Below, one piece after another: positions 44,906 through 53,955 of a stretch of 64,000 nucleotides of DNA. The notes under the pieces are model-generated. The model did no database searches, had not been told where the DNA came from, and worked only from the letters and a program-made list of their open reading frames with translations. Every line of letters starts with the position of its first letter. Position 1 is the stretch's first letter. A program made the position numbers and the translations under genes. This stretch comes from Bacteroidota bacterium (lineage in GTDB: Bacteria; Bacteroidota; Bacteroidia; Bacteroidales; F082): positions 62,001 through 126,000 of the forward strand of contig JAERTD010000026.1 in NCBI GenBank assembly GCA_016845175.1. Reading direction: 5' to 3'.

Positions 44906-46315
44906 ATGAGTGCTGAAATGGAATGGCCTGGGGAAGCGGAAATCAATGATTTGGTTAGCCGGTTTGAAGCGATGATGCAGGAGGATGCCCAGTCGTTTTT
45001 TGATGTGGATGAGTTTGAGTCTATCATCGACTACTACTTTGATATTCACGAATTTGGAATGTCAAATAAGGCGGTTGATCTGGGGCTGGAACAACACCCA
45101 AGTTGTACTTCATTTAAAATCCGTAAGTCACGATTGCTGGCTTATGAAAAGAAGTTTTATGAAGCACTAGAAATTCTAAACCTGATTCAGCTCATCGAAC
45201 CTGCCAATGAAGAGATTTTTATCATTAAAGGTGAGATTTATAGTTTGATGAACAAACACGAACTGGCCATTGCAGAATATCAGAATGCCATTCCCCTTTC
45301 GGAAAACCCTGAAGAAATATACGCCAACATTGCTTTTGAATACGAAAACCTTAACGATTATCCCAACGCCATAAAAAACCTGAAGGCAGCATTAAATGAA
45401 AAGCCGGAATCTGAGAATCTGATTCATGAAATTGCCTTCTTTTTTGAGATCACAGGCAGGGAGGAGGAAGCTATTCTTTTCTTCCAGGAGTTTTTGGATG
45501 ACAACCCTTATTCAAAAGTAGCCTGGTTTAATCTGGGCATTTTCTTCAATGCGCTGGACTTCTTTGAAAAGGCTGTGGAAGCCTACGAATTTGCCTTGGC
45601 CATAGATGAGAATTTCTCTTCTGCCATTTTTAATCTGGCCAATGCCTATTCAGGATTGAAGATGTATAGGAAAGCCATCCATTACTATAAAGAAACCTTT
45701 AAGTTCGAGGATGCGGAGGCTATCACCTATAATTATATTGCTGAATCCTATGAAAGCCTCGAAGACTTAAAAGAAGCCATGGTTTACTTCAATAAGGCCC
45801 TCGAAGTTGATGAAAAACTGGCAGATGCATGGGCCGGTTTGGGAAGGGTTTTTGTGAAACAAGACTTGGATAAAACGGCTGTTCAGTATTATGAGAAAGC
45901 CATCGAATTCATGCCCTTAAACGATGATTTTAAATACGAACTGGCCATAACATGTTTGCGTAATAAATGGTTGAAGAAAGCTCAAATGTTGTTTGATGAA
46001 ATAGTAAATCACGACCCACAATACATTGAAGCCTGGATTAATAAGTCCATTTGCGTATCACTCACCGAAGGTTTGGATGCAGCCATCGATGTCATTGAAA
46101 GTGCCTTACTGAAGAACAAAGAGAGCGCATCACTATGGTACCGTCTGGCTGGATACCTGTATAATTCGGGTAAGGTACAACAGGCTTTCTATTATGTGGA
46201 AGCCGCCATGAAACTTGATTTTGACAAAAATGTAGAATTGTTGGAAATGATTCCTTCTCTGGAACAGGAGTCCCGCTTCATTGAACTACTCAGTATATAT
46301 AAGAGCGCAGAATAA
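44906..46315 (+). CDS. Cytoplasmic TPR protein
   Basis: A 469-residue soluble protein without signal peptide, made almost entirely of tetratricopeptide repeats from about residue 55 on (KHELAIAEYQNAIPLSENPE; FNALDFFEKAVEAYEFALAI; KEAMVYFNKALEVDEKLAD; KTAVQYYEKAIEFMPLN). The N-terminal 50 residues are acidic. The conserved Bacteroidota neighbourhood with aroE suggests a housekeeping scaffold. It is the first gene of a tight operon: 11 nt to the aldehyde dehydrogenase gene, then two nearly abutting genes. Specific partner unknown. Confidence 0.85.
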   Translation: MSAEMEWPGEAEINDLVSRFEAMMQEDAQSFFDVDEFESIIDYYFDIHEFGMSNKAVDLGLEQHPSCTSFKIRKSRLLAYEKKFYEALEILNLIQLIEPANEEIFIIKGEIYSLMNKHELAIAEYQNAIPLSENPEEIYANIAFEYENLNDYPNAIKNLKAALNEKPESENLIHEIAFFFEITGREEEAILFFQEFLDDNPYSKVAWFNLGIFFNALDFFEKAVEAYEFALAIDENFSSAIFNLANAYSGLKMYRKAIHYYKETFKFEDAEAITYNYIAESYESLEDLKEAMVYFNKALEVDEKLADAWAGLGRVFVKQDLDKTAVQYYEKAIEFMPLNDDFKYELAITCLRNKWLKKAQMLFDEIVNHDPQYIEAWINKSICVSLTEGLDAAIDVIESALLKNKESASLWYRLAGYLYNSGKVQQAFYYVEAAMKLDFDKNVELLEMIPSLEQESRFIELLSIYKSAE

Positions 46316-46326
46316 ATTGCCCATTT

Positions 46327-47706
46327 ATGTTGGATAAACAATCCATACCTAAGCTTTTTGAAGCACAACAGTTATTTTTCAATTCTGGCAAAACCCTTTC
46401 ACTCAAGTTTCGAATTGCTCAGCTACATAAGCTTAAGAAAATGATTCAGGATCACGAAGCTGACTTCACAGAGGCCCTTCGTCAGGATCTTGAAAAATCA
46501 CCTACGGAAGCCTATGGTACAGAAATCGGTTTTGTATTGGGTGAACTGAATTATCATATCAAGCATCTTAAAAAATGGATGAAGCCTGAAAAGGTAGGAT
46601 CCCCTCTTGTTTTGCTCCCTGCTAAATCCTATCTCCACCACGAACCCAAAGGTAATGTGCTGATCCTGAGTCCATGGAATTACCCTATAATGCTGGTCCT
46701 CGCACCTTTAATAGGAGCGATTTCAGCTGGAAATACAGCCATAATCAAACCCTCTGAACTGGCACCACATTCCTCCCAATTATTTGCCAGAATCATCAGT
46801 AAGACTTTTGATGCCGCTTTTGTCAAAATTGTTGAAGGAGGGGTGAGTGAAGCCCAGGAGTTATTGGACCTCAAGTTCAACCATATTTTCTTTACCGGCA
46901 GCCCGAAGGTGGGCCGTTTGGTGATGCAAAAGGCTGCTGAACAAATGATTCCTGTAACGCTGGAATTGGGAGGGAAGAGCCCGGCAGTGGTCAACTCAGA
47001 TGCTAATATCAAGCAAGCAGCCAAAAGAATTGTCTGGGGTAAGTTTATTAATGCAGGACAAACATGTATTGCCCCGGATTATCTGCTGGTCCATAAAGAT
47101 GTTGCGCAGGAGCTTATGCAAGAAATGCGAGAGGTGATACTTTCATTTTATGGGAGTGAGCCTATGGATAATCCTGACTTTCCACGTATCATCACAACGG
47201 AAGCCGTGAAGCGACTTGCCGCTTATTTGGAAGGAGCCAGTATCTTCCATGGAGGCAGATACAGTATAGAAAAATGCGCCTTTGAACCCACTATTGTTCA
47301 GGATGTATCCTTGAGTAGTCCACTGATGACAGAGGAAATATTTGGGCCTATTTTACCGGTGGTTTTGTTTGAGAAGTATACAGATATTATTCCGATGGTG
47401 AACAGACGACCCAGTCCACTTGCCTTATATATTTTCACCAAATGTAAGAAAGTGCAGGATGAGTTGATACAAAAGATTAGAGCTGGAGGGATAACCATTA
47501 ATGATACTTTGATGCATGTGGCCAATTCAAATCTGCCATTTGGAGGAATAGGCAACAGTGGCATGGGAAAATACCATGGGAAATATTCATTCCAAATTTT
47601 TTCCAATTTAAAACCATTGGTTTACCGATCCACCACGATTGATATCCCTTTGCGCTATCCGCCCTACTTAAATAAATTGAACTGGATTAAAAGAATCATG
47701 AAGTAA
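46327..47706 (+). CDS. Aldehyde dehydrogenase family protein
   Basis: A 459-residue NAD(P)-dependent aldehyde dehydrogenase of the class 3 / coniferyl or fatty aldehyde type (short, with membrane-leaning C-terminus). The NAD-binding WNYP motif is SPWNYPI, the general base is E213 in TLELGGKSPA, and the catalytic cysteine is C247 in NAGQTCIAPDY. EEIFGP and LPFGGIGNSGMGKYHGKYSF follow near the C-terminus. Length and the GMGxYHG motif match the ALDH3 group that oxidises medium- to long-chain aldehydes. The substrate is not set by sequence. Its stop codon directly abuts the start of the DUF368 gene. Confidence 0.93.
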   Translation: MLDKQSIPKLFEAQQLFFNSGKTLSLKFRIAQLHKLKKMIQDHEADFTEALRQDLEKSPTEAYGTEIGFVLGELNYHIKHLKKWMKPEKVGSPLVLLPAKSYLHHEPKGNVLILSPWNYPIMLVLAPLIGAISAGNTAIIKPSELAPHSSQLFARIISKTFDAAFVKIVEGGVSEAQELLDLKFNHIFFTGSPKVGRLVMQKAAEQMIPVTLELGGKSPAVVNSDANIKQAAKRIVWGKFINAGQTCIAPDYLLVHKDVAQELMQEMREVILSFYGSEPMDNPDFPRIITTEAVKRLAAYLEGASIFHGGRYSIEKCAFEPTIVQDVSLSSPLMTEEIFGPILPVVLFEKYTDIIPMVNRRPSPLALYIFTKCKKVQDELIQKIRAGGITINDTLMHVANSNLPFGGIGNSGMGKYHGKYSFQIFSNLKPLVYRSTTIDIPLRYPPYLNKLNWIKRIMK

Positions 47707-48645
47707 ATGAAATCATACCTAGTATATATATTAAAAGGAGTTGGTGTTGGCGTGGCCAACATTATACCCGGTGTTTCAGGGGGAACCATTGCTTTAATTA
47801 CAGGAATCTTTGAACGACTGATTCACGCGATCAAGTCCTTCAATTTAAAAGCACTGAAGCTATTGTTGGCGGGTAAGTGGAAAGACTTTGTAAGTACTAC
47901 CGACTTTTATTTTCTGGTGGCCTTGTTTACAGGAGTCATACTGTCAATCATACTTCTGGCACGATTGTTCGACTTTCTATTTGCACAGTACCCGGTGTAT
48001 ATCTGGGCTTACTTTTTTGGATTAGTGCTGGCCTCAGTTTACTTCGTTGGTCGAACAGTGGAAAAAATAAGTATTGCTGTTGTGGTATCATTTGTAATAG
48101 GGACTGCTCTTGCCATATTTATTTCAATGATCAACCCAACAGCTGAGAATAGTGATTTCTTTTATTTGATGCTTTGTGGGGTTGTGGCTGTATGCAGCAT
48201 GATCTTGCCCGGTTTGTCAGGGTCTTTTGTGCTTATTTTAATGGGTAACTATCAATTGGTGGCTATTGATGCGATTAATGAACGCGACTACAACATACTT
48301 CTTCCAGTTCTTATTGGTGCTGTGCTTGGTCTTGTAGCATTTTCTCATATTTTGTCGTGGGTTTTTAAACACTACAGAAATCAAACCATCGCTTTGCTTA
48401 CTGGTTTTATACTAGGATCATTAAATGTGTTGTGGCCTTGGAAAAATCCATTATATTTGTTAGATGCCACGGGTTCAGCCATAATTAAAGAGGGTGAAAA
48501 GGTAGTGGCATCTTATGAGAGTTATCTGCCATCTGAAATCAATATGGAAGTAATGATGGCATTTCTTCTTATGTTTGTAGGGATTCTGTCAATAACAGCT
48601 GTTGAATTACTTGCAAACAAAAACAGAAAAGAAAAGATCGGATAA
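47707..48645 (+). CDS. DUF368 (PopT-type) undecaprenyl phosphate translocase
   Basis: A 312-residue polytopic membrane protein of the DUF368 family. The signature is at the N-terminus: GVGVGVANIIPGVSGGTIAL, followed by a repeat-like second half containing MILPGLSGSFVLILMGNY, consistent with an inverted two-fold repeat. Eight or more spans are visible. Members of this family (PopT) have been shown in other bacteria to recycle the lipid carrier undecaprenyl phosphate across the inner membrane for cell-wall synthesis. It starts at the base after the ALDH stop and ends one base before aroE. Confidence 0.88.
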   Translation: MKSYLVYILKGVGVGVANIIPGVSGGTIALITGIFERLIHAIKSFNLKALKLLLAGKWKDFVSTTDFYFLVALFTGVILSIILLARLFDFLFAQYPVYIWAYFFGLVLASVYFVGRTVEKISIAVVVSFVIGTALAIFISMINPTAENSDFFYLMLCGVVAVCSMILPGLSGSFVLILMGNYQLVAIDAINERDYNILLPVLIGAVLGLVAFSHILSWVFKHYRNQTIALLTGFILGSLNVLWPWKNPLYLLDATGSAIIKEGEKVVASYESYLPSEINMEVMMAFLLMFVGILSITAVELLANKNRKEKIG

Positions 48646-48646
48646 T

Positions 48647-49393
48647 ATGAAGATCTTCGGTATCGTAGGTAAAAAATTAGGTCATTCTTTCTCTCCTGGT
48701 CATTTCAGCAAGAAGTTCAGGGACTTGAAAATCGATGCTGAGTACCGCCTTTTTGAAATGGACGATATTGAAGAACTACCTGATCTCATTAATGAAAATG
48801 AAGGTCTCAAAGGTCTGAATATTACCATACCCTACAAGCGCTCAGTCTATCAGTTTATGGATGAGGTGGATAAAATAGCCAAGCTAACAGGATCCATAAA
48901 TACGATTAAGGTTAAAAGAAAAAAAGGTGTTCCGTACTTAACAGGATATAATACGGATGTGTATGGGTTTGAACAGACTGTTAAAGGTTTGCTTAAAAAC
49001 AAAGTAGATACGCGGGCACTCATATTAGGTACAGGTGGTAGTGCACATTCTGTGGCCTATGTGTTGCGTAAACTTGGAATTTTCTACTCTTTTGTAAGCA
49101 GAAATCCTTCTAAAGTTGAACACATCTGTTACGAATGGTTCAATGAACAACTCCTGAACGACCATAAAGTGATCATCAATACTACCCCTTTGGGTATGTA
49201 TCCAGATGTAGATAGCTTCCCTGATATACCTTATGAATTTCTGGGTAAGGATCATCTGCTCTATGATTTGGTGTATAATCCTGAAGAAACACAATTTCTT
49301 AAAAAAGGAAGAGCCCAAGGTGCTGATACCATAAACGGCTTAGATCTCTTAGGCATTCAGGCCGATCTGGCATGGAAACTTTGGAACAAATAG
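48647..49393 (+). CDS. aroE: Shikimate dehydrogenase
   Basis: Reduces 3-dehydroshikimate to shikimate with NADPH in aromatic amino acid synthesis. The 248-residue product starts at MKIFGIVGKKLGHSFSPGHF, the substrate-binding N-terminus with SxS; the frame is open 15 codons upstream inside the DUF368 gene, but the family start is here. The catalytic Lys lies in NITIPYKRSV, the conserved Asp in TGYNTDVYGFEQ, and the NADP-binding loop is LGTGGSAHSVAYVLRKLG. INTTPLGMYPD and NGLDLLGIQADLAWKLW close the domain. It is the last gene of the TPR-ALDH-DUF368 operon. Confidence 0.94.
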   Translation: MKIFGIVGKKLGHSFSPGHFSKKFRDLKIDAEYRLFEMDDIEELPDLINENEGLKGLNITIPYKRSVYQFMDEVDKIAKLTGSINTIKVKRKKGVPYLTGYNTDVYGFEQTVKGLLKNKVDTRALILGTGGSAHSVAYVLRKLGIFYSFVSRNPSKVEHICYEWFNEQLLNDHKVIINTTPLGMYPDVDSFPDIPYEFLGKDHLLYDLVYNPEETQFLKKGRAQGADTINGLDLLGIQADLAWKLWNK

Positions 49394-49549
49394 TCCGTAT
49401 AATTTAGATTGGATTATAGTGTTCCAGAAATTGGAATTGAAAAACAAGTATAAGATAAGTAAACCACCTGTTAAGCAGGCTTTTGTGATTTTAGGTTTGG
49501 TTTGGCATTTGTTTTGCTAGTTGTTATGGAAACGCATAAACTTAATTCT

Positions 49550-51427
49550 ATGAAAATAATTAACTTTCTGTCCATTGGTCTTTTGGCTCTGTTGCTGTTG
49601 ACCTATGGATGTAAAAAAGATACACCAAGTGATCCTGTCGATGGCATGGAAAATATGCAGGTGCCCGATGGTTTTACTTTCAATACCAGTGCTGAAGTTG
49701 ATGTGAGCATTCAAATGCCTGCCAGTTTGGATTTTACAGATCTACGTAGTCGTTTTGATGTCTATGATAAGAATCCTGCTGAAGGTGGTAAGTTATTGAC
49801 TTCAGGAAGCTTTGATAGCAATGGTGCCTATGATGGAACCTTGAGGTTGCCCACTGCTTTAAATGAAGTTTATGTACGAACCATCGCGGGAGATGTACTC
49901 GTATCTCTACAGGAAGATCCTGCTTTGAAAGAAGGTGGTGTTATCATTGACTTTGGTGATGAGTATGGTTATTTCGAGCCTGATTCAATACCTGAAGACA
50001 GTATTCCATCCATACTGAATTTCCTTGGTAACTCTAAGGATATCTACCCTAGTCTGAGCTCACGAAGCAATGCCATTTCCAATGGTGATTTTGAAACCAA
50101 TGATTTTGGAAGCATCTATCATTGGAATACTACCCATCCTGTAGATGGAAAATGGTACTTCACAACCTATGGTTATGGAAGTATGGAAAGATACAATGAT
50201 GGCGGAAATCATGTGGTTCGAACACCTCATGCCAGTAGTTACTATTATGGCGGTACTTCTCAGATGATTGATGCCGGTCCGGGTGATGTGGTTACTTTTT
50301 CAGCAGACATTAGAAAACAAGGTAATGGCGGTAGTTTATATGCTTATTTGTATCTGATTCCAAGGCGTGCCAATGGATCTTATATTGACTTTTACAGCAT
50401 ATTGTACTCTAACCCTGCATCTTCATGGACGAACAAGCAAATTGTGGCTACTATGCCAAGCGGTACTGCCACTGTGCAAGTGTTGATCTGGACCAATGAC
50501 TACCGGGCCAATGGATCCATACAATACGATAACGTTGTTGTAACAGGACCAGTGACCGATAGTGATGGTGATGGGGTTGACGACGAACTGGACGACTATC
50601 CAAATGACAATAGCCGGGCCTTTAATGTGTATTATCCCAATGAAACTGATTGGGGTACACTGGCCTTTGAGGATTTATGGCCTGGAACCGGTGATTACGA
50701 CTTTAACGATCTGGTATTGGATTATCAATACAAATCAGTGCTGAATTCCAATAATGGATTGGTTGAATTTTTCACCGATTATTCCGTAAGAGCTGTGGGT
50801 GCCAGTTTGCAGAATGCCTTTGGTTTCATTGTGGGAGGTGATCCAGCCAATGTGGCTTCAGTTACAGGAACCAATATTACGGATAATTACCTTGATCTGG
50901 CAGCCAATGGAACTGAAAATGGACAAGCCAATACAGTAATCTTCCTCTTTGATAATGCCTTTGATATGATAGGCTCATCAGGTTCTGCTTTCATTAACAC
51001 CAAACCCGACATTGAGTATGTGGATCCGGATACCAATACAGTTCACGTAAGCTTTGTTAACCCGCAAAGTACAACCATCACCGGAAGTGCGCCCTACAAC
51101 CCATTTCTGGTAATTGACCGGGTGAGAGGGCAGGAGGTGCATCTGGCCGGACAAGAGCCTTCAGACCTGATGGATGTGGCTTTATTCGGAACCTGGGCAG
51201 ATGATAGCAATCCTGCCAGTGGAAAATACTATCAAACTTCAAATAACCTGCCCTGGGCACTTGATATCCCGGTGAGCTTCGATTATCCGGTAGAACAGGT
51301 GCAAATTATCAATGCCTATAACCACTTTGTTGAATGGGCGGAAACTGCAGGTGTAAGCTATCCCGATTGGTATACCAATGCTTCTGGATACAGAAATGCC
51401 TCCAATATTTATAGTCCTCCCAATTAA
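49550..51427 (+). CDS. LruC domain-containing lipoprotein
   Basis: A 625-residue lipoprotein: signal MKIINFLSIGLLALLLLTYG with Cys in TYGCKKD. An N-terminal domain of unknown fold includes a carbohydrate-binding-like jelly-roll region (about 180-330: NGDFETNDFGSIYHWNT; SFSADIRKQGNGG-type strands). A calcium-type repeat DSDGDGVDDELDDYPNDNSR (residues ~341-360) leads into the LruC domain (WGTLAFEDLWPGTGDYDFND), first described in Leptospira, to the end. LruC proteins are surface-exposed; a role in binding is inferred. It is monocistronic; the frame opens 16 codons earlier. Confidence 0.88.
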   Translation: MKIINFLSIGLLALLLLTYGCKKDTPSDPVDGMENMQVPDGFTFNTSAEVDVSIQMPASLDFTDLRSRFDVYDKNPAEGGKLLTSGSFDSNGAYDGTLRLPTALNEVYVRTIAGDVLVSLQEDPALKEGGVIIDFGDEYGYFEPDSIPEDSIPSILNFLGNSKDIYPSLSSRSNAISNGDFETNDFGSIYHWNTTHPVDGKWYFTTYGYGSMERYNDGGNHVVRTPHASSYYYGGTSQMIDAGPGDVVTFSADIRKQGNGGSLYAYLYLIPRRANGSYIDFYSILYSNPASSWTNKQIVATMPSGTATVQVLIWTNDYRANGSIQYDNVVVTGPVTDSDGDGVDDELDDYPNDNSRAFNVYYPNETDWGTLAFEDLWPGTGDYDFNDLVLDYQYKSVLNSNNGLVEFFTDYSVRAVGASLQNAFGFIVGGDPANVASVTGTNITDNYLDLAANGTENGQANTVIFLFDNAFDMIGSSGSAFINTKPDIEYVDPDTNTVHVSFVNPQSTTITGSAPYNPFLVIDRVRGQEVHLAGQEPSDLMDVALFGTWADDSNPASGKYYQTSNNLPWALDIPVSFDYPVEQVQIINAYNHFVEWAETAGVSYPDWYTNASGYRNASNIYSPPN

Positions 51428-51474
51428 AATGGGATAAGAAATCAGATTAAGTTTAATGCAATTATAAATGGAAG

Positions 51475-51498
51475 GCCCTGATGAAAGTCAGGGCTTTT
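51475..51498. terminator. Terminator between LruC gene and coaE
   Basis: Stem GCCCTGA / TCAGGGC with a 6-nt loop, followed by TTTT on the plus strand, in the gap between convergent genes. Confidence 0.7.
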
Positions 51499-52083
51499 CT
51501 ATTGAGAGGTAAGTGTTTCGTGGATATGCATGATTTGTGGAATTAAGGCTGTTTTACCATTGTTGTCAATGACAAAATCTGATTGTCTGGCCTTAAGTTT
51601 TTCATCCATTTGGTTTCGAATACGTTCTTTTACAGCTTTTGATTGGATGCCACTTCTTTCCATCACGCGTTTTGTCCGAACGTCCTCATCAGCGATCACG
51701 GTAATTATGGTGTCAAATAAAGATTGCAAATTGTTTTCGAAGATGATGGCAGATTCAAAAATGGTATAGGGCATGGTTTGCTTGTCGCTTGACCACTGCC
51801 GGTATTCTTCCAAAACATGAGGGTGAACTAATTGATTGGCCTCCTCAAGCCTGGCTTTATTTGTGAATATCAATTGAGCATATTTGGCAAGATCTAATTG
51901 TCCATCAGCAGCGAAAATGTAATCACCAAATTTCGTTTTCAATTGCGCTTTAATGTCTTCACGTTGATAAAGTTCTTTGGCCACCTCATCCGCATTAAAA
52001 ACTGCTATGCCCAGAGCAGAAAAAACCTTACAAACGGTCGTTTTTCCACTTCCAATATTCCCTGTGACAGCAAGCTGTTTCAT
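51499..52083 (-). CDS. coaE: Dephospho-CoA kinase
   Basis: Last step of coenzyme A synthesis: phosphorylates the 3' hydroxyl of dephospho-CoA using ATP. The 194-residue length is typical. The P-loop is GNIGSGKTT (residues 8-16). The CoaE lid and substrate region is FNADEVAKELYQ with the conserved Asp. LVHPHVLEEYRQW and AIIFENNLQSLFDTIITV (product-side motif) follow, then the RMERSGIQSKAVKERIRNQM-like helix. It overlaps the ybbR-like gene by one base (TAATG), indicating translational coupling. Confidence 0.95.
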   Translation of the reverse strand: MKQLAVTGNIGSGKTTVCKVFSALGIAVFNADEVAKELYQREDIKAQLKTKFGDYIFAADGQLDLAKYAQLIFTNKARLEEANQLVHPHVLEEYRQWSSDKQTMPYTIFESAIIFENNLQSLFDTIITVIADEDVRTKRVMERSGIQSKAVKERIRNQMDEKLKARQSDFVIDNNGKTALIPQIMHIHETLTSQ

Positions 52084-53075
52084 TACTTAAGAATTAGGAA
52101 TTCCACTTCAGTAGGAACCATGCGTACATTTCTAACAAACTCAGGTTTGGCTGTTAATTGTAGCCTTAGTTTATCGCTTTTGCTGATGTCTTCATCACTG
52201 ACTACCGGTGTAACATTGAACATGGCTTCCTGTACTGTATTGAAATCTTTTTGAGCTACCTTACAATAAAGCTTCACCTTACTGGGGAAGGTACGAACAC
52301 TAACACCCAGTTTAGATAGATCAACAGGAATCTCAAAAACGGTTTCTGTGAACTTTTCTACTTTCAGGTTTACGTTAACTTCTTCTGGGGTCATTCTTAG
52401 CAAATCAGGATTTGGGTTAATCAGTTTGGCGGCTACCACTTGATTCTCTTCAATGTCGCTTAGTGTTTTTTGCTCTGTCGAAATGCTGTTTACGGTATCC
52501 AGCACCTTCAAAGGGCCATAGATGGTTACTTTTTCAGGAGAAATACTTGCCTCTTCATATAAATCATATTGATCGGTAAATAAGAAGCTTAGGTTTTCCT
52601 CCACGATCACCTGCTTGCTTTCAAGATCTTCCAGGATAAATGATAGGGTGGTTTTGGAAAACTGAATTTCAGTTTCTGGTATTTCCAATAAATTGGCTAT
52701 CCTTTCCTCAAGCGGTTGTGTATAAATAAAATACTCGGTTTCGCTTCGTTGATTCAGCTTGTAATTCGAGAGGTTGATGTTGGCTTCCTCGGTGTTTTCA
52801 AATAAATTTAACTGAAGAATCTTAAATCCTCTGGCCCTTAAACTCAGGTTTATGGTGCTGTCTTCCAGGGCTGTAAGCATCTTATCGGTTGGCTCATTAT
52901 TATAGCTAATTTTAAAAGTATAGGTTGTACTATAGGGATCTGATAGCTTTATTAGAAACCAGAATAATGAGGCAATAACAATGCAGATGATAAACAATAG
53001 CTGGTCGCTTTTTATTCGATCTGTGGATGGAATAAGCCCTTTATTGATTGTGGGTTTTTGAAAGATTTTATTCAT
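52083..53075 (-). CDS. YbbR-like domain protein
   Basis: A 330-residue protein with a short cytoplasmic N-terminus, one membrane span (about residues 24-42, LLFIICIVIASLFWFLIKLS) and a periplasmic region of YbbR-like beta repeats (SLRARGFKILQLNL; KVTIYGPLKVLDTVNSI). YbbR domain proteins in Gram-positives (CdaR) regulate diadenylate cyclase CdaA; in Bacteroidota the gene is usually with coaE and yajC as here. The start is set to Met 53075 because the longer frame (from 53096) would overlap a terminator-like hairpin at 53078-53120. Confidence 0.85.
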   Translation of the reverse strand: MNKIFQKPTINKGLIPSTDRIKSDQLLFIICIVIASLFWFLIKLSDPYSTTYTFKISYNNEPTDKMLTALEDSTINLSLRARGFKILQLNLFENTEEANINLSNYKLNQRSETEYFIYTQPLEERIANLLEIPETEIQFSKTTLSFILEDLESKQVIVEENLSFLFTDQYDLYEEASISPEKVTIYGPLKVLDTVNSISTEQKTLSDIEENQVVAAKLINPNPDLLRMTPEEVNVNLKVEKFTETVFEIPVDLSKLGVSVRTFPSKVKLYCKVAQKDFNTVQEAMFNVTPVVSDEDISKSDKLRLQLTAKPEFVRNVRMVPTEVEFLILK

Positions 53076-53077
53076 AA

Positions 53078-53120
53078 AAATAAAAATCCGGAGCATAAAA
53101 ATAATTAATACTCCGGATTT
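53078..53120 (-). terminator. Terminator/attenuator after yajC
   Basis: On the minus strand, stem AAATCCGGAG / CTCCGGATTT (10 bp, 17-nt loop) followed by TTTTTATT. It lies between yajC and the YbbR-like gene, so the latter may be partly uncoupled. Confidence 0.7.
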
Positions 53121-53138
53121 CCTTCTGACTTAATAGAT

Positions 53139-53453
53139 TTATTTTGTCTGGCCAACCTGGCTGCTGTCCATAACCACAGCGCTTTTCTCAACGTTGATCT
53201 TCATCTGGTTTCCAATATCCAGAATCAATGTGGTTTCTTTTACTTCTGCTACTTTAGCGTGAATACCGCCAATGGTGACCACCTTGTCACCCTTTTTGAG
53301 GGCTTCGCGGAATTTCTTTTGCTCTTTATTCTTTTTTGTCTGAGGACGAATAAAAAAGAAATAGAATACAATTAGGATTAAGAATAATGGGAGCATGGAC
53401 ATCCAGCTGTCACCACCTGATTCCGCTTGTAATAAAAAGAGTAATAATTTCAT
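53139..53453 (-). CDS. yajC: Preprotein translocase accessory subunit YajC
   Basis: A 104-residue inner-membrane protein of the SecDF-YajC complex. One membrane span (about 20-37, [20 protein letters not shown]) is followed by the family motif [20 protein letters not shown], then [20 protein letters not shown] and [16 protein letters not shown]. Length is normal. It lies between the DUF1573 gene and the YbbR-like gene. Clear orthologue. Confidence 0.95.
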   Translation of the reverse strand: MKLLLFLLQAESGGDSWMSMLPLFLILIVFYFFFIRPQTKKNKEQKKFREALKKGDKVVTIGGIHAKVAEVKETTLILDIGNQMKINVEKSAVVMDSSQVGQTK

Positions 53454-53477
53454 GTGTTTTCGTATTTGAGATTTTGA

Positions 53478-53945
53478 TTAATTTTCTTCCGGGATAACCA
53501 CTTCTGCCTGAATGCGTAAGGTGGTTTTGTTGGGTTCGCTATTTGAGGATACAGTTACTGTTTTTCTTTGGATGCCTTTTCGTTTCCTGCTATCGAATTG
53601 AACTTCAATAAAAGCATGCTCACCAGATTTAACAGGAGTTTTTGGAAACTCCCCCACGGTGCAGCCACAACTGGAACTCACCGAAGATATGAGCAGGTCT
53701 GCGCCACCAGTATTGATAAACTTAAAATTATAGGTCACTTTCTCTCCTTGAATGACCTTTCCAAAATCATGCTTTTGAGTAGGGAAAAAGATGTTGGCTT
53801 TGGAATCTTTGTCGATATCACCAACTGCACTCTTGGTATTGTTTACCACATCGGTGGAGAGTTTTTCGTTGCTATCGTTGTGACATGCCTGAAACACGAA
53901 TGCGCTAAGGCTCATGAACAGGCTTAATATGATTAGTTTTCTCAT
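53478..53945 (-). CDS. DUF1573 lipoprotein
   Basis: A 155-residue lipoprotein: signal MRKLIILSLFMSLSAFVF with lipobox FQAC (Cys21). The single DUF1573 Ig-like domain is about 50-155: HDFGKVIQGEKVTYNFKFIN, TGGADLLISSVSSSCGCTVG, SGEHAFIEVQFDSRKRKG. The CGC motif is typical of DUF1573 and may mediate metal binding or disulfide formation. Function unknown, envelope-associated. It follows the T9SS type B gene by 11 nt and precedes yajC by 25 nt, so all may be one transcript. Confidence 0.9.
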   Translation of the reverse strand: MRKLIILSLFMSLSAFVFQACHNDSNEKLSTDVVNNTKSAVGDIDKDSKANIFFPTQKHDFGKVIQGEKVTYNFKFINTGGADLLISSVSSSCGCTVGEFPKTPVKSGEHAFIEVQFDSRKRKGIQRKTVTVSSNSEPNKTTLRIQAEVVIPEEN

Positions 53946-53955
53946 GATAATCGTT

